The notes beneath the pieces are model-generated. The model did not search any database, was not told where the DNA came from, and saw only the letters and a list, made by a program, of their open reading frames with translations. Shown here in pieces: positions 7,767 to 15,885 of a stretch of 64,000 bases of DNA (the stretch's first letter is position 1; each line of letters begins with the position of its first letter). The DNA is from Pectobacterium aroidearum (GTDB lineage Bacteria; Pseudomonadota; Gammaproteobacteria; Enterobacterales; Enterobacteriaceae), in NCBI RefSeq assembly GCF_015689195.1, contig NZ_CP065044.1:1612001-1676000 (forward strand), written 5' to 3'. The position numbers were made by a program, and so were the translations under genes.

Positions 7767-9149
7767 GTGAGTACAACCTCTTTTTCTTCCCTCTCGCTGC
7801 CAGCAGAGCAGTTATCCAATCTTAATGAACTGGGTTATACCGACATGACGCCCGTTCAGGCGGCGACGTTGCCAGCCGTTCTGAGTGGTGCAGATGTGCG
7901 TGCCAAGGCGAAAACCGGTAGCGGTAAAACAGCGGCGTTCGGCATTGGGTTACTGGATCGTATTGTCGTGAGCGACTTTACTACGCAGGCGCTGGTGCTG
8001 TGCCCGACGCGTGAACTGGCCGATCAGGTCAGCAAAGAGCTGCGTCGTCTGGCCCGTTTTGCGCAAAACATTAAGATCCTGACGCTATGCGGCGGTCAGC
8101 CGATGGGGCAGCAGCTCGATTCTCTGGTTCACGCTCCGCATATTGTTGTCGGGACGCCAGGGCGTATCCAGGATCATTTACGTAAGCAGTCACTGTCTCT
8201 GGATAGCCTGAAAGTACTGGTGCTGGATGAAGCAGATCGCATGCTGGACATGGGTTTCACCGATGCGATTGATGATGTGATTTCCTATACGCCGTCCGAT
8301 CGTCAAACCTTGCTATTTTCTGCCACGTATCCGGAAGAGATCGAACAGATCAGCGCGCGCGTTCAGCGTCAACCACAGCGTTTCGAGATTGCAGACGACG
8401 TGAAAGAGTCGGCCATCGAACAACGCTTCTACGAGACGACGAAAGAGCAGCGATTGCCACTGTTGATTTCCATTCTGGGTCATCATCAGCCTTCGTCCTG
8501 TGTCGTGTTCTGTAACACCAAGCGCGACTGCCAAAGCGTGTTTGACGCGCTGGATATGCGTGGGATTAGCGTATTGGCGCTGCATGGCGATCTGGAACAG
8601 CGCGATCGCGATCAGGTTCTGGTGCGTTTTGCTAACCGCAGTTGCCGCGTGCTGGTAGCAACCGATGTGGCGGCTCGTGGGCTCGATATCAAAGAGCTTG
8701 AGCTGGTCGTGAATTTTGAGCTGGCTTTCGATCCTGAAGTGCACGTTCATCGTATTGGCAGAACGGGCCGTGCGGGTATGCAGGGTCTGGCTGTCAGCCT
8801 GTGTACGCCACAGGAAATGAACCGCGCTAATCTGATTGAAGACTATCTCGGTATGCGAATTAAGTGGGCTGCGGCGGATAGCCTTGACCGCACTGGCGAG
8901 GTTACGCTGGAACCTGAGATGATGACGCTGTGTATTGATGGGGGCAGAAAAGCGAAAATCCGCCCTGGCGATATCCTCGGCGCATTAACCGGCGATGCAG
9001 GATTAACCGCAGCAGAAGTGGGGAAGATTGATATGTTTCCGCTGCATGCTTATGTCGCTATCCGTAAAGCTAGCGCTAAACGCGCATTGCAGCAGCTCCA
9101 GAAAGGTAAAATCAAAGGAAAAAGCTGTAAGGCCAGATTGTTAAAGTAA
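7767..9149 (+). CDS. dbpA: ATP-dependent RNA helicase DbpA
   Basis: 460 residues, DEAD-box helicase that acts on hairpin 92 of 23S rRNA during 50S assembly. Motifs in order: Q motif region GYTDMTPVQ (residue 23), AKTGSGKT (48), PTRELA, TPGR, DEAD in VLDEADRML, SAT, then helicase C with ATDVAARGLDI and HRIGRTGRAG. The C-terminal RNA-binding domain ends GKIKGKSCKARLLK as in E. coli. The GTG at 7767 is chosen since the protein then starts VSTTSFSSL in line with E. coli DbpA; an in-frame ATG at 7695 would add 24 unlike residues. It stands alone. Confidence 0.95.
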   Translation: MSTTSFSSLSLPAEQLSNLNELGYTDMTPVQAATLPAVLSGADVRAKAKTGSGKTAAFGIGLLDRIVVSDFTTQALVLCPTRELADQVSKELRRLARFAQNIKILTLCGGQPMGQQLDSLVHAPHIVVGTPGRIQDHLRKQSLSLDSLKVLVLDEADRMLDMGFTDAIDDVISYTPSDRQTLLFSATYPEEIEQISARVQRQPQRFEIADDVKESAIEQRFYETTKEQRLPLLISILGHHQPSSCVVFCNTKRDCQSVFDALDMRGISVLALHGDLEQRDRDQVLVRFANRSCRVLVATDVAARGLDIKELELVVNFELAFDPEVHVHRIGRTGRAGMQGLAVSLCTPQEMNRANLIEDYLGMRIKWAAADSLDRTGEVTLEPEMMTLCIDGGRKAKIRPGDILGALTGDAGLTAAEVGKIDMFPLHAYVAIRKASAKRALQQLQKGKIKGKSCKARLLK

Positions 9150-9215
9150 TCGGTGGCTGATATACCAGACAGGGTAGGATGAGGTTGCTGGGTAACAGAC
9201 AGGAGTGTTAAGGGC

Positions 9216-9788
9216 GTGCAGACAACAGAAATCGATCGGCGGCTGACGGAAGTGAGCCAGCAGCTAACGATGGTGCTGGTGCCAGGATTGCGAGACAGCG
9301 ATGACGAGCACTGGCAGAGCCATTGGGAACGGCGTTTTCCTCACTGGCACCGTATACGCCAGCGGGAATGGTATCAGGCCGATCTGGACCGCTGGGTGTT
9401 AGCGATCCGTCGTGAACTTAGCGTCTGTACACAGCCCGTGATACTGATCGGCCATAGCTTTGGCGCACTGGCTTCCTGTCATGTTGTGCAACAAGGTCAG
9501 GAAGGGATTGCCGGTGTGATGCTGGTGGCGCCTGCCGAGCCCATGCGCTTCGAGATTGACGAGCGCATTCAGGCTACACCGCTGCCGGTTCCGGCGTTGA
9601 CTGTTGCCAGCCATAACGATCCTTTAATGAGTTTTACTCGCGCCCAATATTGGGCGCAGGCGTGGGACAGTGAACTGGTTGATGTCGGTGAGGCAGGGCA
9701 CATTAATGCAGAAGCGGGGTTTGGTCCATGGGAATACGGCCTGACAAGATTAGCTGAGTTTTCAGAGGCACTCATTGCTAGTCGTTAA
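9216..9788 (+). CDS. RBBP9/YdeN-type alpha/beta serine hydrolase
   Basis: 190 residues, a small alpha/beta hydrolase. LVPGLRDSDDEHWQSHWE near residue 17 and a nucleophile elbow GHSFGA near residue 78 are typical of the RBBP9/YdeN family; Asp of NDPL (near 130) and His of GEAGHINAEAGFGPW (near 155) complete the triad. GTG start with AGGAG ten bases ahead. It is 66 bases after dbpA on the same strand, with no clear terminator between. Cytoplasmic; physiological substrate unknown. Confidence 0.8.
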   Translation: MQTTEIDRRLTEVSQQLTMVLVPGLRDSDDEHWQSHWERRFPHWHRIRQREWYQADLDRWVLAIRRELSVCTQPVILIGHSFGALASCHVVQQGQEGIAGVMLVAPAEPMRFEIDERIQATPLPVPALTVASHNDPLMSFTRAQYWAQAWDSELVDVGEAGHINAEAGFGPWEYGLTRLAEFSEALIASR

Positions 9789-9850
9789 TAGGCCGATTTT
9801 CTATTGAGTAACCGCATTCCATTATTAAAGTAACGTTATATTTTCCTTTA

Positions 9851-9883
9851 ATGCCAGGGCAAGGGATTTATTTGTCTTGGCAT
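9851..9883. terminator. Hairpin between the convergent hydrolase and 179-residue-protein genes
   Basis: ATGCCAGGGCAA pairs with TTGTCTTGGCAT (12 pairs, two of them G-T) around a nine-base loop. It lies between two gene ends; no clear T run follows on either strand, so the terminator role is likely but not certain. Confidence 0.4.
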
Positions 9884-9893
9884 GCATACCTTA

Positions 9894-10433
9894 TTAAGAC
9901 AGCTCTTCCCCATTGCCTGAACCATGCAACATTTCCTGAATCTGCTGATAAACTTCGGCCGCAGATAAATTGCTATAGGATGTTTTGCTCTCGAAATGTA
10001 ATACCTGTTCGCCCTCTGAACCATGAAGCGCGCTTATGAGAGCAAGGTCTTCTTGTGTGATGCGCTGTCCCGTAAAGGCATCAAACATTTCAGAATTTCC
10101 ATCTGGGTACTTAATCACGGAAATAAGTTTGCCGTTGTACAACGGAATTCCCGTTGTTGCCAGAGAGTATTCAGTGGCGGCTTTCTGTTGCGCTTTGACC
10201 TGTTCAGGCGGGGGAGTATCGTCCTCTGCAACTGCACGTTTCTTTTGGGAGGACAGCGTAACTTTAGTGCTCTCGTTCGAGCCCTGCATATTTTGAGAGT
10301 CCGAGTTTGTTGATGTATCGGTTTTATTCCCCGGGCTGATAGCTGCAACAACGGTTGGGTTGGCAGCAGCACCAATGGGAGGCATGGGCGCCGGGGTTGT
10401 CGCACTCACGATTTGAATATCTGGAATCACCAC
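9894..10433 (-). CDS. Unrecognised 179-residue protein
   Basis: I do not recognise this family. The gene starts at GTG directly followed by a second GTG, with AAGGAG seven bases upstream of the first. The first 70 residues are rich in Pro, Ala, Ser, Thr and Asn and look disordered (TTPAPMPPIGAAANP). The rest has a charged, possibly folded part including VIKYPDGNSEMFDAFTGQRI near residue 108 and a helical C-terminus (AAEVYQQIQEML). There is no signal peptide or membrane segment. It lies alone in an accessory stretch; a perfect inverted repeat sits 31 bases upstream. Confidence 0.65.
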   Translation of the reverse strand: MVIPDIQIVSATTPAPMPPIGAAANPTVVAAISPGNKTDTSTNSDSQNMQGSNESTKVTLSSQKKRAVAEDDTPPPEQVKAQQKAATEYSLATTGIPLYNGKLISVIKYPDGNSEMFDAFTGQRITQEDLALISALHGSEGEQVLHFESKTSYSNLSAAEVYQQIQEMLHGSGNGEELS

Positions 10434-10463
10434 AGTATAACTCCTTCTTATATCTATTTAATG

Positions 10464-10482
10464 CTGGTAATGGTTTTACCAG
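10464..10482. promoter_or_regulatory. Inverted repeat upstream of the 179-residue-protein gene
   Basis: CTGGTAA, five bases, TTACCAG: a perfect 7-base inverted repeat 31-49 bases before the GTG of the minus-strand gene. Could be an operator or a leader hairpin; no known binding motif recognised. The rest of 10483-10709 is AT-rich without a gene. Confidence 0.35.
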
Positions 10483-10709
10483 TGAGTTACTTCAGTGTGT
10501 TAAAACCACATGCGTTAATAACGCAGTTGTTGACAGCCAGGACATCAACACAGACAAAATAATTATCTTCCTTAGAAGATGCATCAATCTGCCGGATATC
10601 ATTTCCTATTATTCAACAAGATGACATTAACGAAGTGGTTCATTCAGAACACGGTTAATGTAAAACAGTATTTGTGCCAAACACTATTTATGCAAAATGC
10701 AATTGCATT

Positions 10710-10735
10710 AAAAAATACCCTATCGCAAAGGGTAT
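10710..10735 (-). terminator. Rho-independent terminator on the minus strand with no gene ahead of it
   Basis: On the minus strand ATACCCT, seven bases, AGGGTAT is followed at once by T residues. No open frame on the minus strand leads into it; the only minus-strand feature ahead is a second hairpin, CATAAGATT / AATCTTATG, at 10771-10779 and 10804-10812. This pairing of hairpin and terminator could mark a small RNA. Confidence 0.45.
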
Positions 10736-10770
10736 CGGCTGTTTTTTCTGCTTCATTAATATCCAAAAGG

Positions 10771-10812
10771 CATAAGATTTAACTTTTTGATTACTAATCG
10801 TGCAATCTTATG
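10771..10812 (-). repeat. Nine-base perfect inverted repeat in an intergenic stretch
   Basis: CATAAGATT at 10771-10779 and AATCTTATG at 10804-10812 with a 24-base loop. It lies 36 bases before the orphan terminator at 10710-10735 when read on the minus strand. Nothing else is recognised between 10813 and 10959 apart from the presumed promoter of the plus-strand gene at 10960. Confidence 0.4.
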
Positions 10813-10959
10813 TGACCAAATCTCTCCATTTTTAAAAAATAGAAAGCTATCATGGTATTAGCGCGATGCAGTGATAACGGCTGCCGCGTATGTGCTCTAC
10901 AAGCGTAGGGGAACGCGATACACTGTTTCTCTTGTCTTTTCCCTGTTTTAAGAAGCGCT

Positions 10960-11226
10960 ATGCCCAGCATTAAACTGACGGTTAACTATTTGTATCGGCA
11001 ATCTGGTGAAACGCGTGAAGCGTCGCAGGCGACAGCCCGCGTTTTTGTCGGTGATGAACTCATCGCCACGGAGGTGGTTACTGGTATGACGGAAACCCCA
11101 GTTAACAAATATTTGCACCACTCAGGATCAGTATCGCTCCCCGTGCGTGTGGAATGGGATTGCGAGGGAACAACAGTGATGACGGCATCTGAAGTGGAAA
11201 TCTGCCCCTGCTGTCACCATGATTAG
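10960..11226 (+). CDS. Unrecognised 88-residue protein with C-terminal Cys cluster
   Basis: I do not recognise it. ATG start with AAGAAG seven bases upstream. 88 residues, no signal peptide, predicted beta-rich (alternating hydrophobic pattern in IKLTVNYLYRQ and SVSLPVRVEW). The last residues are EICPCCHHD, a CxCC followed by two His, which could bind a metal; one more Cys lies in the middle. Monocistronic between an intergenic stretch and a hairpin at 11234. Coding is supported by the ribosome site and codon composition similar to its neighbours. Confidence 0.65.
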   Translation: MPSIKLTVNYLYRQSGETREASQATARVFVGDELIATEVVTGMTETPVNKYLHHSGSVSLPVRVEWDCEGTTVMTASEVEICPCCHHD

Positions 11227-11233
11227 CCGGATA

Positions 11234-11260
11234 GGCTAAGCCGTTTTTGAACGGTTTAGC
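11234..11260. terminator. Hairpin after the 88-residue-protein gene
   Basis: GCTAAGCCGT / ACGGTTTAGC, ten pairs with one G-T, loop about seven bases, eight bases past the stop codon. T run after it is short (TTCATGATTT). Confidence 0.5.
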
Positions 11261-11300
11261 TTCATGATTTACCTATAATCAACACAACGCGAAGGGTAGA

Positions 11301-11337
11301 TAAACCAACGCATGAGCAGCTTGAAGTATGACGGGTA
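11301..11337 (+). repeat. Fragment of the dispersed TATACCC repeat
   Basis: The stretch ending TTGAAGTATGACGGGTAG matches the right end of the full copy at 19885-20011 and the inverted left end of 3616-3757, and AACCAACGCATG before it is also shared with the 19885 copy. It ends 14 bases before the next start codon, so it forms part of that gene's leader. Confidence 0.6.
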
Positions 11338-11351
11338 GACAAGGTGAATGT

Positions 11352-12107
11352 ATGAGAGTAGCGGTATCAACCTTAATAGCCTGTGGACTGTGGACGGCAA
11401 CCGCGCATGCCGGCTGGTATGTCGTGAGTAATTACGAAGGCCAAATCGGGCCTTATCCGGTGCATTTTTCATTGCAGAAATACAGTACTGACCAGGATAA
11501 GAACCTGCTGGGAAGCTACTTTTACGATAAATATCGCGCTCCGATCCCGCTATATGGGCGGCTCTCGGGAACGTCGCTTGCGATCTGCGAAATCCATACT
11601 CCGCAGGATTATGATAAGTATATCGTTCAGGGCGTTAAGTCTGACATCGATATGACACATTGTCCGTTTACATTGACGGAAATGGGAGAAGAGCTACGCG
11701 GCGAGTGGTCGAATGGGAAAGCTCGCTATGATGTTAGCTTACGGCGTGTGGCATCTTTTGATGATAGTGAGCAGCCTGCAAAGGTGGAAGGACAAGTTGA
11801 TATTCCTTTCTGGGGACAAACCGCGACTCATAGCTTCGTTGGGGTGTATCAAAACAGCGATGCGGGAATGGTTGTTGAGGGGATTAAGGCGATTAACAAG
11901 AAGAGTGGCAATGTTGACCAGCTTCTTAAGCCTGATTTTCAACAGTGCCAGTTTGGTTTTTTTATGACTCCGGTATATATGAATATTGAAAACGGCGCAG
12001 ATAATCGCAGCATCATGCTGAACTGCTATTCCCACGGCGGAGGTGATATTCTGCTGGAATACCGTTTTGATGCAGCAACGCAGCGTTATGACGTGGTCGG
12101 AGAGTAA
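11352..12107 (+). CDS. Unrecognised exported protein, 251 residues
   Basis: I do not recognise the family. The protein starts with a clear signal peptide (MRVAVSTLIACGLWTATAHA, cleaved before GWYVVSNYEG). ATG 11352 is chosen because AAGGTG precedes it and it opens the signal; an in-frame ATG 24 bases upstream lies inside the repeat fragment. The mature part has four Cys (in AICEIHT, THCPF, QQCQF and MLNCYSH), allowing two disulfides, and looks beta-rich. Periplasmic or secreted. It lies just before nip, but a separate promoter for nip seems likely. Confidence 0.7.
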   Translation: MRVAVSTLIACGLWTATAHAGWYVVSNYEGQIGPYPVHFSLQKYSTDQDKNLLGSYFYDKYRAPIPLYGRLSGTSLAICEIHTPQDYDKYIVQGVKSDIDMTHCPFTLTEMGEELRGEWSNGKARYDVSLRRVASFDDSEQPAKVEGQVDIPFWGQTATHSFVGVYQNSDAGMVVEGIKAINKKSGNVDQLLKPDFQQCQFGFFMTPVYMNIENGADNRSIMLNCYSHGGGDILLEYRFDAATQRYDVVGE

Positions 12108-12189
12108 AAAATCCTAACGGTAGGGGATTGATGTTATATATAAATCCCCCACATTATTTTGCATGCTAAATATATTTTTGTTCATTGTT

Positions 12190-12212
12190 GGAAATAAATG
12201 ATTTTTATTTCC
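12190..12212. promoter_or_regulatory. Inverted repeat in the nip promoter region
   Basis: GGAAATAA, seven bases, TTATTTCC: a perfect 8-base inverted repeat 108-130 bases before the nip start codon. It resembles neither a CRP site nor the KdgR pattern (GAAA-N6-TTTC spacing is not met). Possible operator. Confidence 0.35.
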
Positions 12213-12319
12213 TTTTCTTTCTTGTTAAAAGTGTTATTTCCTACTCTCGCATCATGGTCACCTTTTGTGACTCATGGCGACATTGCTTTTCAAAGGACTA
12301 TTTTTCTAAAGGAGTTAAT

Positions 12320-13111
12320 ATGCTTTCAGGAAAGAAAACGATTTTGACATGCTCAATATTGTTCGCGACTTTTTCTTCACACGCAGATAATTTCCCCAAA
12401 TTGAATCAGGCCCTGCCATCAGGAATTGATGCGCGGGCGATTGCACCGGTATTTGATTTTGATACGGATGGTTGTCTTCCTAGTGCGGGAGTCAGCCGTA
12501 ATGGTGTGCAGAACGGCGGACTGAAACCAACAGGAAATATCACGGGCGGGTGCCGGTGGAGTAACTTTCTCGACTCGTCAAATACCTTGCACCGATACGC
12601 CTGTGTTAATTCCGGTGGTTCTCGCTATTGTGGCAGCTTCTATGCGCTCTATTTTCTAAAAGATCAGATATTAAGTGGTGTTAATTCAGGCCACCGCCAT
12701 GATTGGGAACATGTGGCAATCTGGACTAAGAATGGCGCAGTGACGCACGGTAGTTACAGTGCGCATGGTAAATTGACGACCAAAGATGCATCGAGTATTG
12801 ATAAGCAAGATGGTCATCTGAAATTTGTTTATCACAAAGATGGTCTATTGACTCATGCTTTCCGTTTTTCTAAAGAGAATGAGCAAGCGGAAAATCCGTA
12901 TAAGAAATTTGTCACGCCGGATATTATCAGTTGGTACTCGATGTATGGCGATGGCATTAATAATCAAGAGTTACGTAACCGATTAAACGCCTTTGACTAC
13001 GGTTCAGCGTCTATTCCCCTTAAAGACAATAACTTTCTGAATAACCTGAATAATGGTCGACCCGCTGGTTATCCAGAATTTACCGATGCCAGTATAACGG
13101 CGTCGAAATAA
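12320..13111 (+). CDS. nip: Necrosis-inducing NLP toxin Nip
   Basis: 263 residues of the NPP1/Nep1-like family, secreted toxins that bind plant sphingolipids and kill dicot cells. Signal peptide MLSGKKTILTCSILFATFSSHA. The family heptapeptide is intact as GHRHDWE at residues 124-130, and the Asp of FDFDTDGC near residue 50 helps form the calcium site. The mature part has four Cys (about 52, 78, 95, 104), fitting two disulfides. ATG 12320 follows GGAG by six bases. In Pectobacterium Nip leaves through the Out system, whose end lies 10 kb upstream. A hairpin follows the gene. Confidence 0.93.
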   Translation: MLSGKKTILTCSILFATFSSHADNFPKLNQALPSGIDARAIAPVFDFDTDGCLPSAGVSRNGVQNGGLKPTGNITGGCRWSNFLDSSNTLHRYACVNSGGSRYCGSFYALYFLKDQILSGVNSGHRHDWEHVAIWTKNGAVTHGSYSAHGKLTTKDASSIDKQDGHLKFVYHKDGLLTHAFRFSKENEQAENPYKKFVTPDIISWYSMYGDGINNQELRNRLNAFDYGSASIPLKDNNFLNNLNNGRPAGYPEFTDASITASK

Positions 13112-13118
13112 TCATGAT

Positions 13119-13148
13119 GAGAGAGGTGTGGTTACCCATACCTCTCTC
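13119..13148 (+). terminator. Hairpin terminator after nip
   Basis: GAGAGAGGTGTGG pairs with CCATACCTCTCTC around a TTAC loop, 13 pairs with one G-T, seven bases past the nip stop. T run after it is weak. Confidence 0.6.
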
Positions 13149-13214
13149 TATTTCCGTATTACCTGATGAAATCCCTGTAAAATAACATCTTGCCAAATGG
13201 GATGTGGGAATACA

Positions 13215-14411
13215 TTAATGCCGTTCAGCGTTTGTCTGCGTTTGCCGTGGTAATGTGAACAGAATGGATATCACCACAAAGCCTACTGCTGCGTAGAGTA
13301 CCGTTGCATATCCCCAATGCAGATAAAGAGCACCAAAAAGCGTATTCCCTACAAAGACTGCCAAATAGGTAACCGCACTGTTCAGCCCCATGATTGCGCC
13401 GCGCTTCGAGACATCCGTTGTGCTTAACCCGGTAATCAGCAAATTGACGCACAGGTGATTCGCGGTGCCCAGAAAAAGCATTAACACGCACACAACAGGT
13501 AAGCTACTTCCTGACAGGGCAAAAATCAGATACACCGTCGCTACCGTAAGGAATGAGGCTGGCATCGCCACTCTGGAATTCACTTTACTTATCATGGTAT
13601 CCAGAAAAGCTGCTGAACCAAACCCAACGCCATAGCAAAGCGCAATCAGGCCGTTAGCACTGAGAGGTTGGTGGAGTTGGTGGTACAGATAGTCACCCAG
13701 ATAACCATAAACCCCATAAAAGGCGGTCATGAACCCACCACAGGCAGCCAGCAACGGTTTCACGCCGGGCACGCTCAGTGCCGCCAGCGGTGATGATGAA
13801 ACCCGCGTGGTATTTTCATCCTGATTACTCAGACGAGAAAGGATGACAACAGCCAAAACGGCCAGTGCGCCGATCCCGAGATAAACGACGCGCCAGTGAA
13901 ATTGCTCTGCCAGAATCGACGCGAGTGAAACGCCAGCGACAAGGCTCAGCGTCCAGCCGGTAAGAACGACGCCAGTTGTTTTGCTTTCCAGCCCTTTAGG
14001 GGCGATAGCCGCAGCGGTGGTATAAATCGCGGGAATCGCCACGCCAGATGCGATCCCTGCAATAAGTTGGCTGATTATCAGCCATTCAACGGAAGAGGCC
14101 ATCGCGCTGGAAAGCAAGGCGACGACCAGCAGAATCATGGCGTTCTTCAACATTCTAAAGGCGCCGAATCGATCGATGTATCGTGCCAGAAACAGAGCGC
14201 TTAGTGCGGTTCCCAGGCCAAAGGCGGCTGAGGCCAGCATCACTGACTGCGCGATACTCTTAAATGATGCGGCGATCTCAGGAGCGATAGGACCCATGAG
14301 TAACGAATTCGATCCAATCACGCCGATACAGAACGTCAGGACATAGGCTGCGCCAGGAACACGACGTGTGCGTGAATTGGCATGACATTCGGCATGTTGA
14401 TGTTGTGACAT
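13215..14411 (-). CDS. MFS multidrug/sugar efflux-type transporter
   Basis: 398 residues, twelve predicted membrane segments of the major facilitator superfamily, DHA1-like. LARYIDRFGAFRMLKNAMIL near residue 75 corresponds to the family's loop 2-3 motif (D-R-x-G-R/A-x), and GWTLSLVAGVSLASILAEQF near residue 150 to motif C of the exporters. Divergent from the Lrp-type regulator gene 82 bases away, which is a common arrangement where the regulator controls the pump. Substrate unknown; amino acids or sugars are plausible. Confidence 0.8.
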   Translation of the reverse strand: MSQHQHAECHANSRTRRVPGAAYVLTFCIGVIGSNSLLMGPIAPEIAASFKSIAQSVMLASAAFGLGTALSALFLARYIDRFGAFRMLKNAMILLVVALLSSAMASSVEWLIISQLIAGIASGVAIPAIYTTAAAIAPKGLESKTTGVVLTGWTLSLVAGVSLASILAEQFHWRVVYLGIGALAVLAVVILSRLSNQDENTTRVSSSPLAALSVPGVKPLLAACGGFMTAFYGVYGYLGDYLYHQLHQPLSANGLIALCYGVGFGSAAFLDTMISKVNSRVAMPASFLTVATVYLIFALSGSSLPVVCVLMLFLGTANHLCVNLLITGLSTTDVSKRGAIMGLNSAVTYLAVFVGNTLFGALYLHWGYATVLYAAVGFVVISILFTLPRQTQTNAERH

Positions 14412-14493
14412 TGAAATTTCACTTTTTGCTTAATATGATTCGGAAAAAATACTATTAACCAAACAGAATTAGTTTTAAATAAGGAATGAGAGA

Positions 14494-14991
14494 ATGAAAA
14501 TAAATAAAGATGACATTAAGCAAAAAGCCATTCCTACACGGGATATTGATGCCACTGACCGAAGATTATTAAGGGAATTGGTTGATGATGCGACGTTGAG
14601 CTACGCTGAACTGGGAGAAAAAGTCGCGCTTTCTGCTCCCGCCGCGCATGAACGGGTTAAACGGCTTCGGCGCGACGGCGTGATACGGAAAACGGCTGCG
14701 CTGCTCGATCCTGTCGCAATAAAGAAGAACCTTCTGGCCTTCGTGCACGTGGACACCAGCGGCTGGGGCGTTTCGTCAGAGCTGATGGAGATCACGCATA
14801 ATTCCGATGTTGAAGAGGTGCATTCGGTTGCTGGCGATGCGGCTCTGATTCTCAAGATTCGCACGGAAGATGCGCAGTCGCTGGAAAAGCTTCTGTTTCA
14901 GCTTTACGCGGTGCCTGGCGTCAGCTCAACACGTTCCTATATTGTGTTGTCTACTTATCTTGAGCGACCTGTACAGCCGAGCGATAGCTGA
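14494..14991 (+). CDS. Lrp/AsnC-family transcriptional regulator
   Basis: 165 residues. An N-terminal winged helix-turn-helix (IDATDRRLLRELVDDATLSYAELGEKVALSAPAAHERVKRL in several parts, residues 18-60) is followed by an alpha/beta ligand-binding RAM domain (LLAFVHVDTSG near 85, VHSVAGDAALILKI near 110, PGVSSTRSYIVLSTYLER at the end). ATG start after AAGGAATGAG. Such regulators sense amino acids and form octamers or hexadecamers. Divergent from the MFS gene, so it probably controls that gene and itself from the shared 82-base region. Confidence 0.85.
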   Translation: MKINKDDIKQKAIPTRDIDATDRRLLRELVDDATLSYAELGEKVALSAPAAHERVKRLRRDGVIRKTAALLDPVAIKKNLLAFVHVDTSGWGVSSELMEITHNSDVEEVHSVAGDAALILKIRTEDAQSLEKLLFQLYAVPGVSSTRSYIVLSTYLERPVQPSDS

Positions 14992-15081
14992 TTGTCTGGT
15001 TGAGTCAGTAGGACGAGAGGTTTATATTCAGGCCATTGCTAAGATAGCAGGCAATAGCCTGAAGTAACATCGGCGTTACTA

Positions 15082-15885
15082 TTACTCTTCGCTTGGATCT
15101 AAACTTGATACTTGTTCACTCATCGTTGCATTATGGCAGCGATAAGCATGAATTTGTTCTTTAATAGGAAGATTATTCGCCTCTAAGGATTCGACATTAC
15201 CGCATTTTTTATTTCTTTCTTTAATCCATGTTTCTTGAGATGCATGGAATTTACTCTTTATGTCTTCAGGTGCGTCTTCCAATATTCCATATACGTCGGT
15301 GAAAAAGAAAAGATATTGTTCTTTTTCATTTTCAAGCGTTTTCTCTTGCGCGGCTTTTGTGATTTTTTCGGCGTTTTCACTGAGCCAGGCTACGCCATAA
15401 ATTGCTCTGGATAGGGCATCATAGGATTTTTTTTCTACTTTTATTTCCTTTTCATTATCGAGAATACTGAGATCGTAGGCAAATGACGGAATGACGATTT
15501 TGTTATCACTGAGCCTATTATCTTTGCTTTCACCTGTTTTAGTAAAAAGGTTATTGCTAATTTTATCCATTTCATCTTTTGTGTACAAAAGATTGTCTTC
15601 ATTCAGAATGATATCGATGACCTCCTGACTTACGGGAATTTCAACCCGCAGGCTACACGAGAATGCTTTTCCCCAGCGTGGTTGAGTTGATAATTTAGAA
15701 TAAATCACGTTCACAGTATCAACAGATTGAGAAGGGGAATTATAGAACAGTGCTTTTGCACGATCGGCAAACGTTTTTTTAACGACTTCCACCGCGTTGA
15801 GATCGCTGCATTGAAAGTCGTCCTTGGCATATGCTGACGTGCAAGTAAGGATCATTCCAATCATGACATAGTAGAGCTTTTTCAT
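15082..15885 (-). CDS. Exported LprI-like protein, paralogue A
   Basis: 267 residues with a signal peptide (MKKLYYVMIGMILTCTSAYA). The C-terminal third resembles the DUF1311/LprI lysozyme-inhibitor domain: FHASQETWIKERNKKCGNVE near residue 215 and a final Cys in YRCHNATM. The N-terminal two thirds is shared with the gene just upstream (DALSRAIYGVAWLSENAEKI here, SVSRTLYGLAWLQENAARL there). Start overlaps that gene's stop by four bases. The DNA is distinctly AT-richer than the backbone, suggesting transfer. Periplasmic; function inferred from the domain only. Confidence 0.7.
   Translation of the reverse strand: MKKLYYVMIGMILTCTSAYAKDDFQCSDLNAVEVVKKTFADRAKALFYNSPSQSVDTVNVIYSKLSTQPRWGKAFSCSLRVEIPVSQEVIDIILNEDNLLYTKDEMDKISNNLFTKTGESKDNRLSDNKIVIPSFAYDLSILDNEKEIKVEKKSYDALSRAIYGVAWLSENAEKITKAAQEKTLENEKEQYLFFFTDVYGILEDAPEDIKSKFHASQETWIKERNKKCGNVESLEANNLPIKEQIHAYRCHNATMSEQVSSLDPSEE

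Noticed and set aside
10434-10960. hrp box upstream of the 179-residue-protein gene
   Set aside because: No GGAACC-N15/16-CCAC pattern found on the minus strand, so type III regulation is not supported.
12108-12319. KdgR box before nip
   Set aside because: The inverted repeat present has the wrong spacing and sequence for the KdgR pattern.
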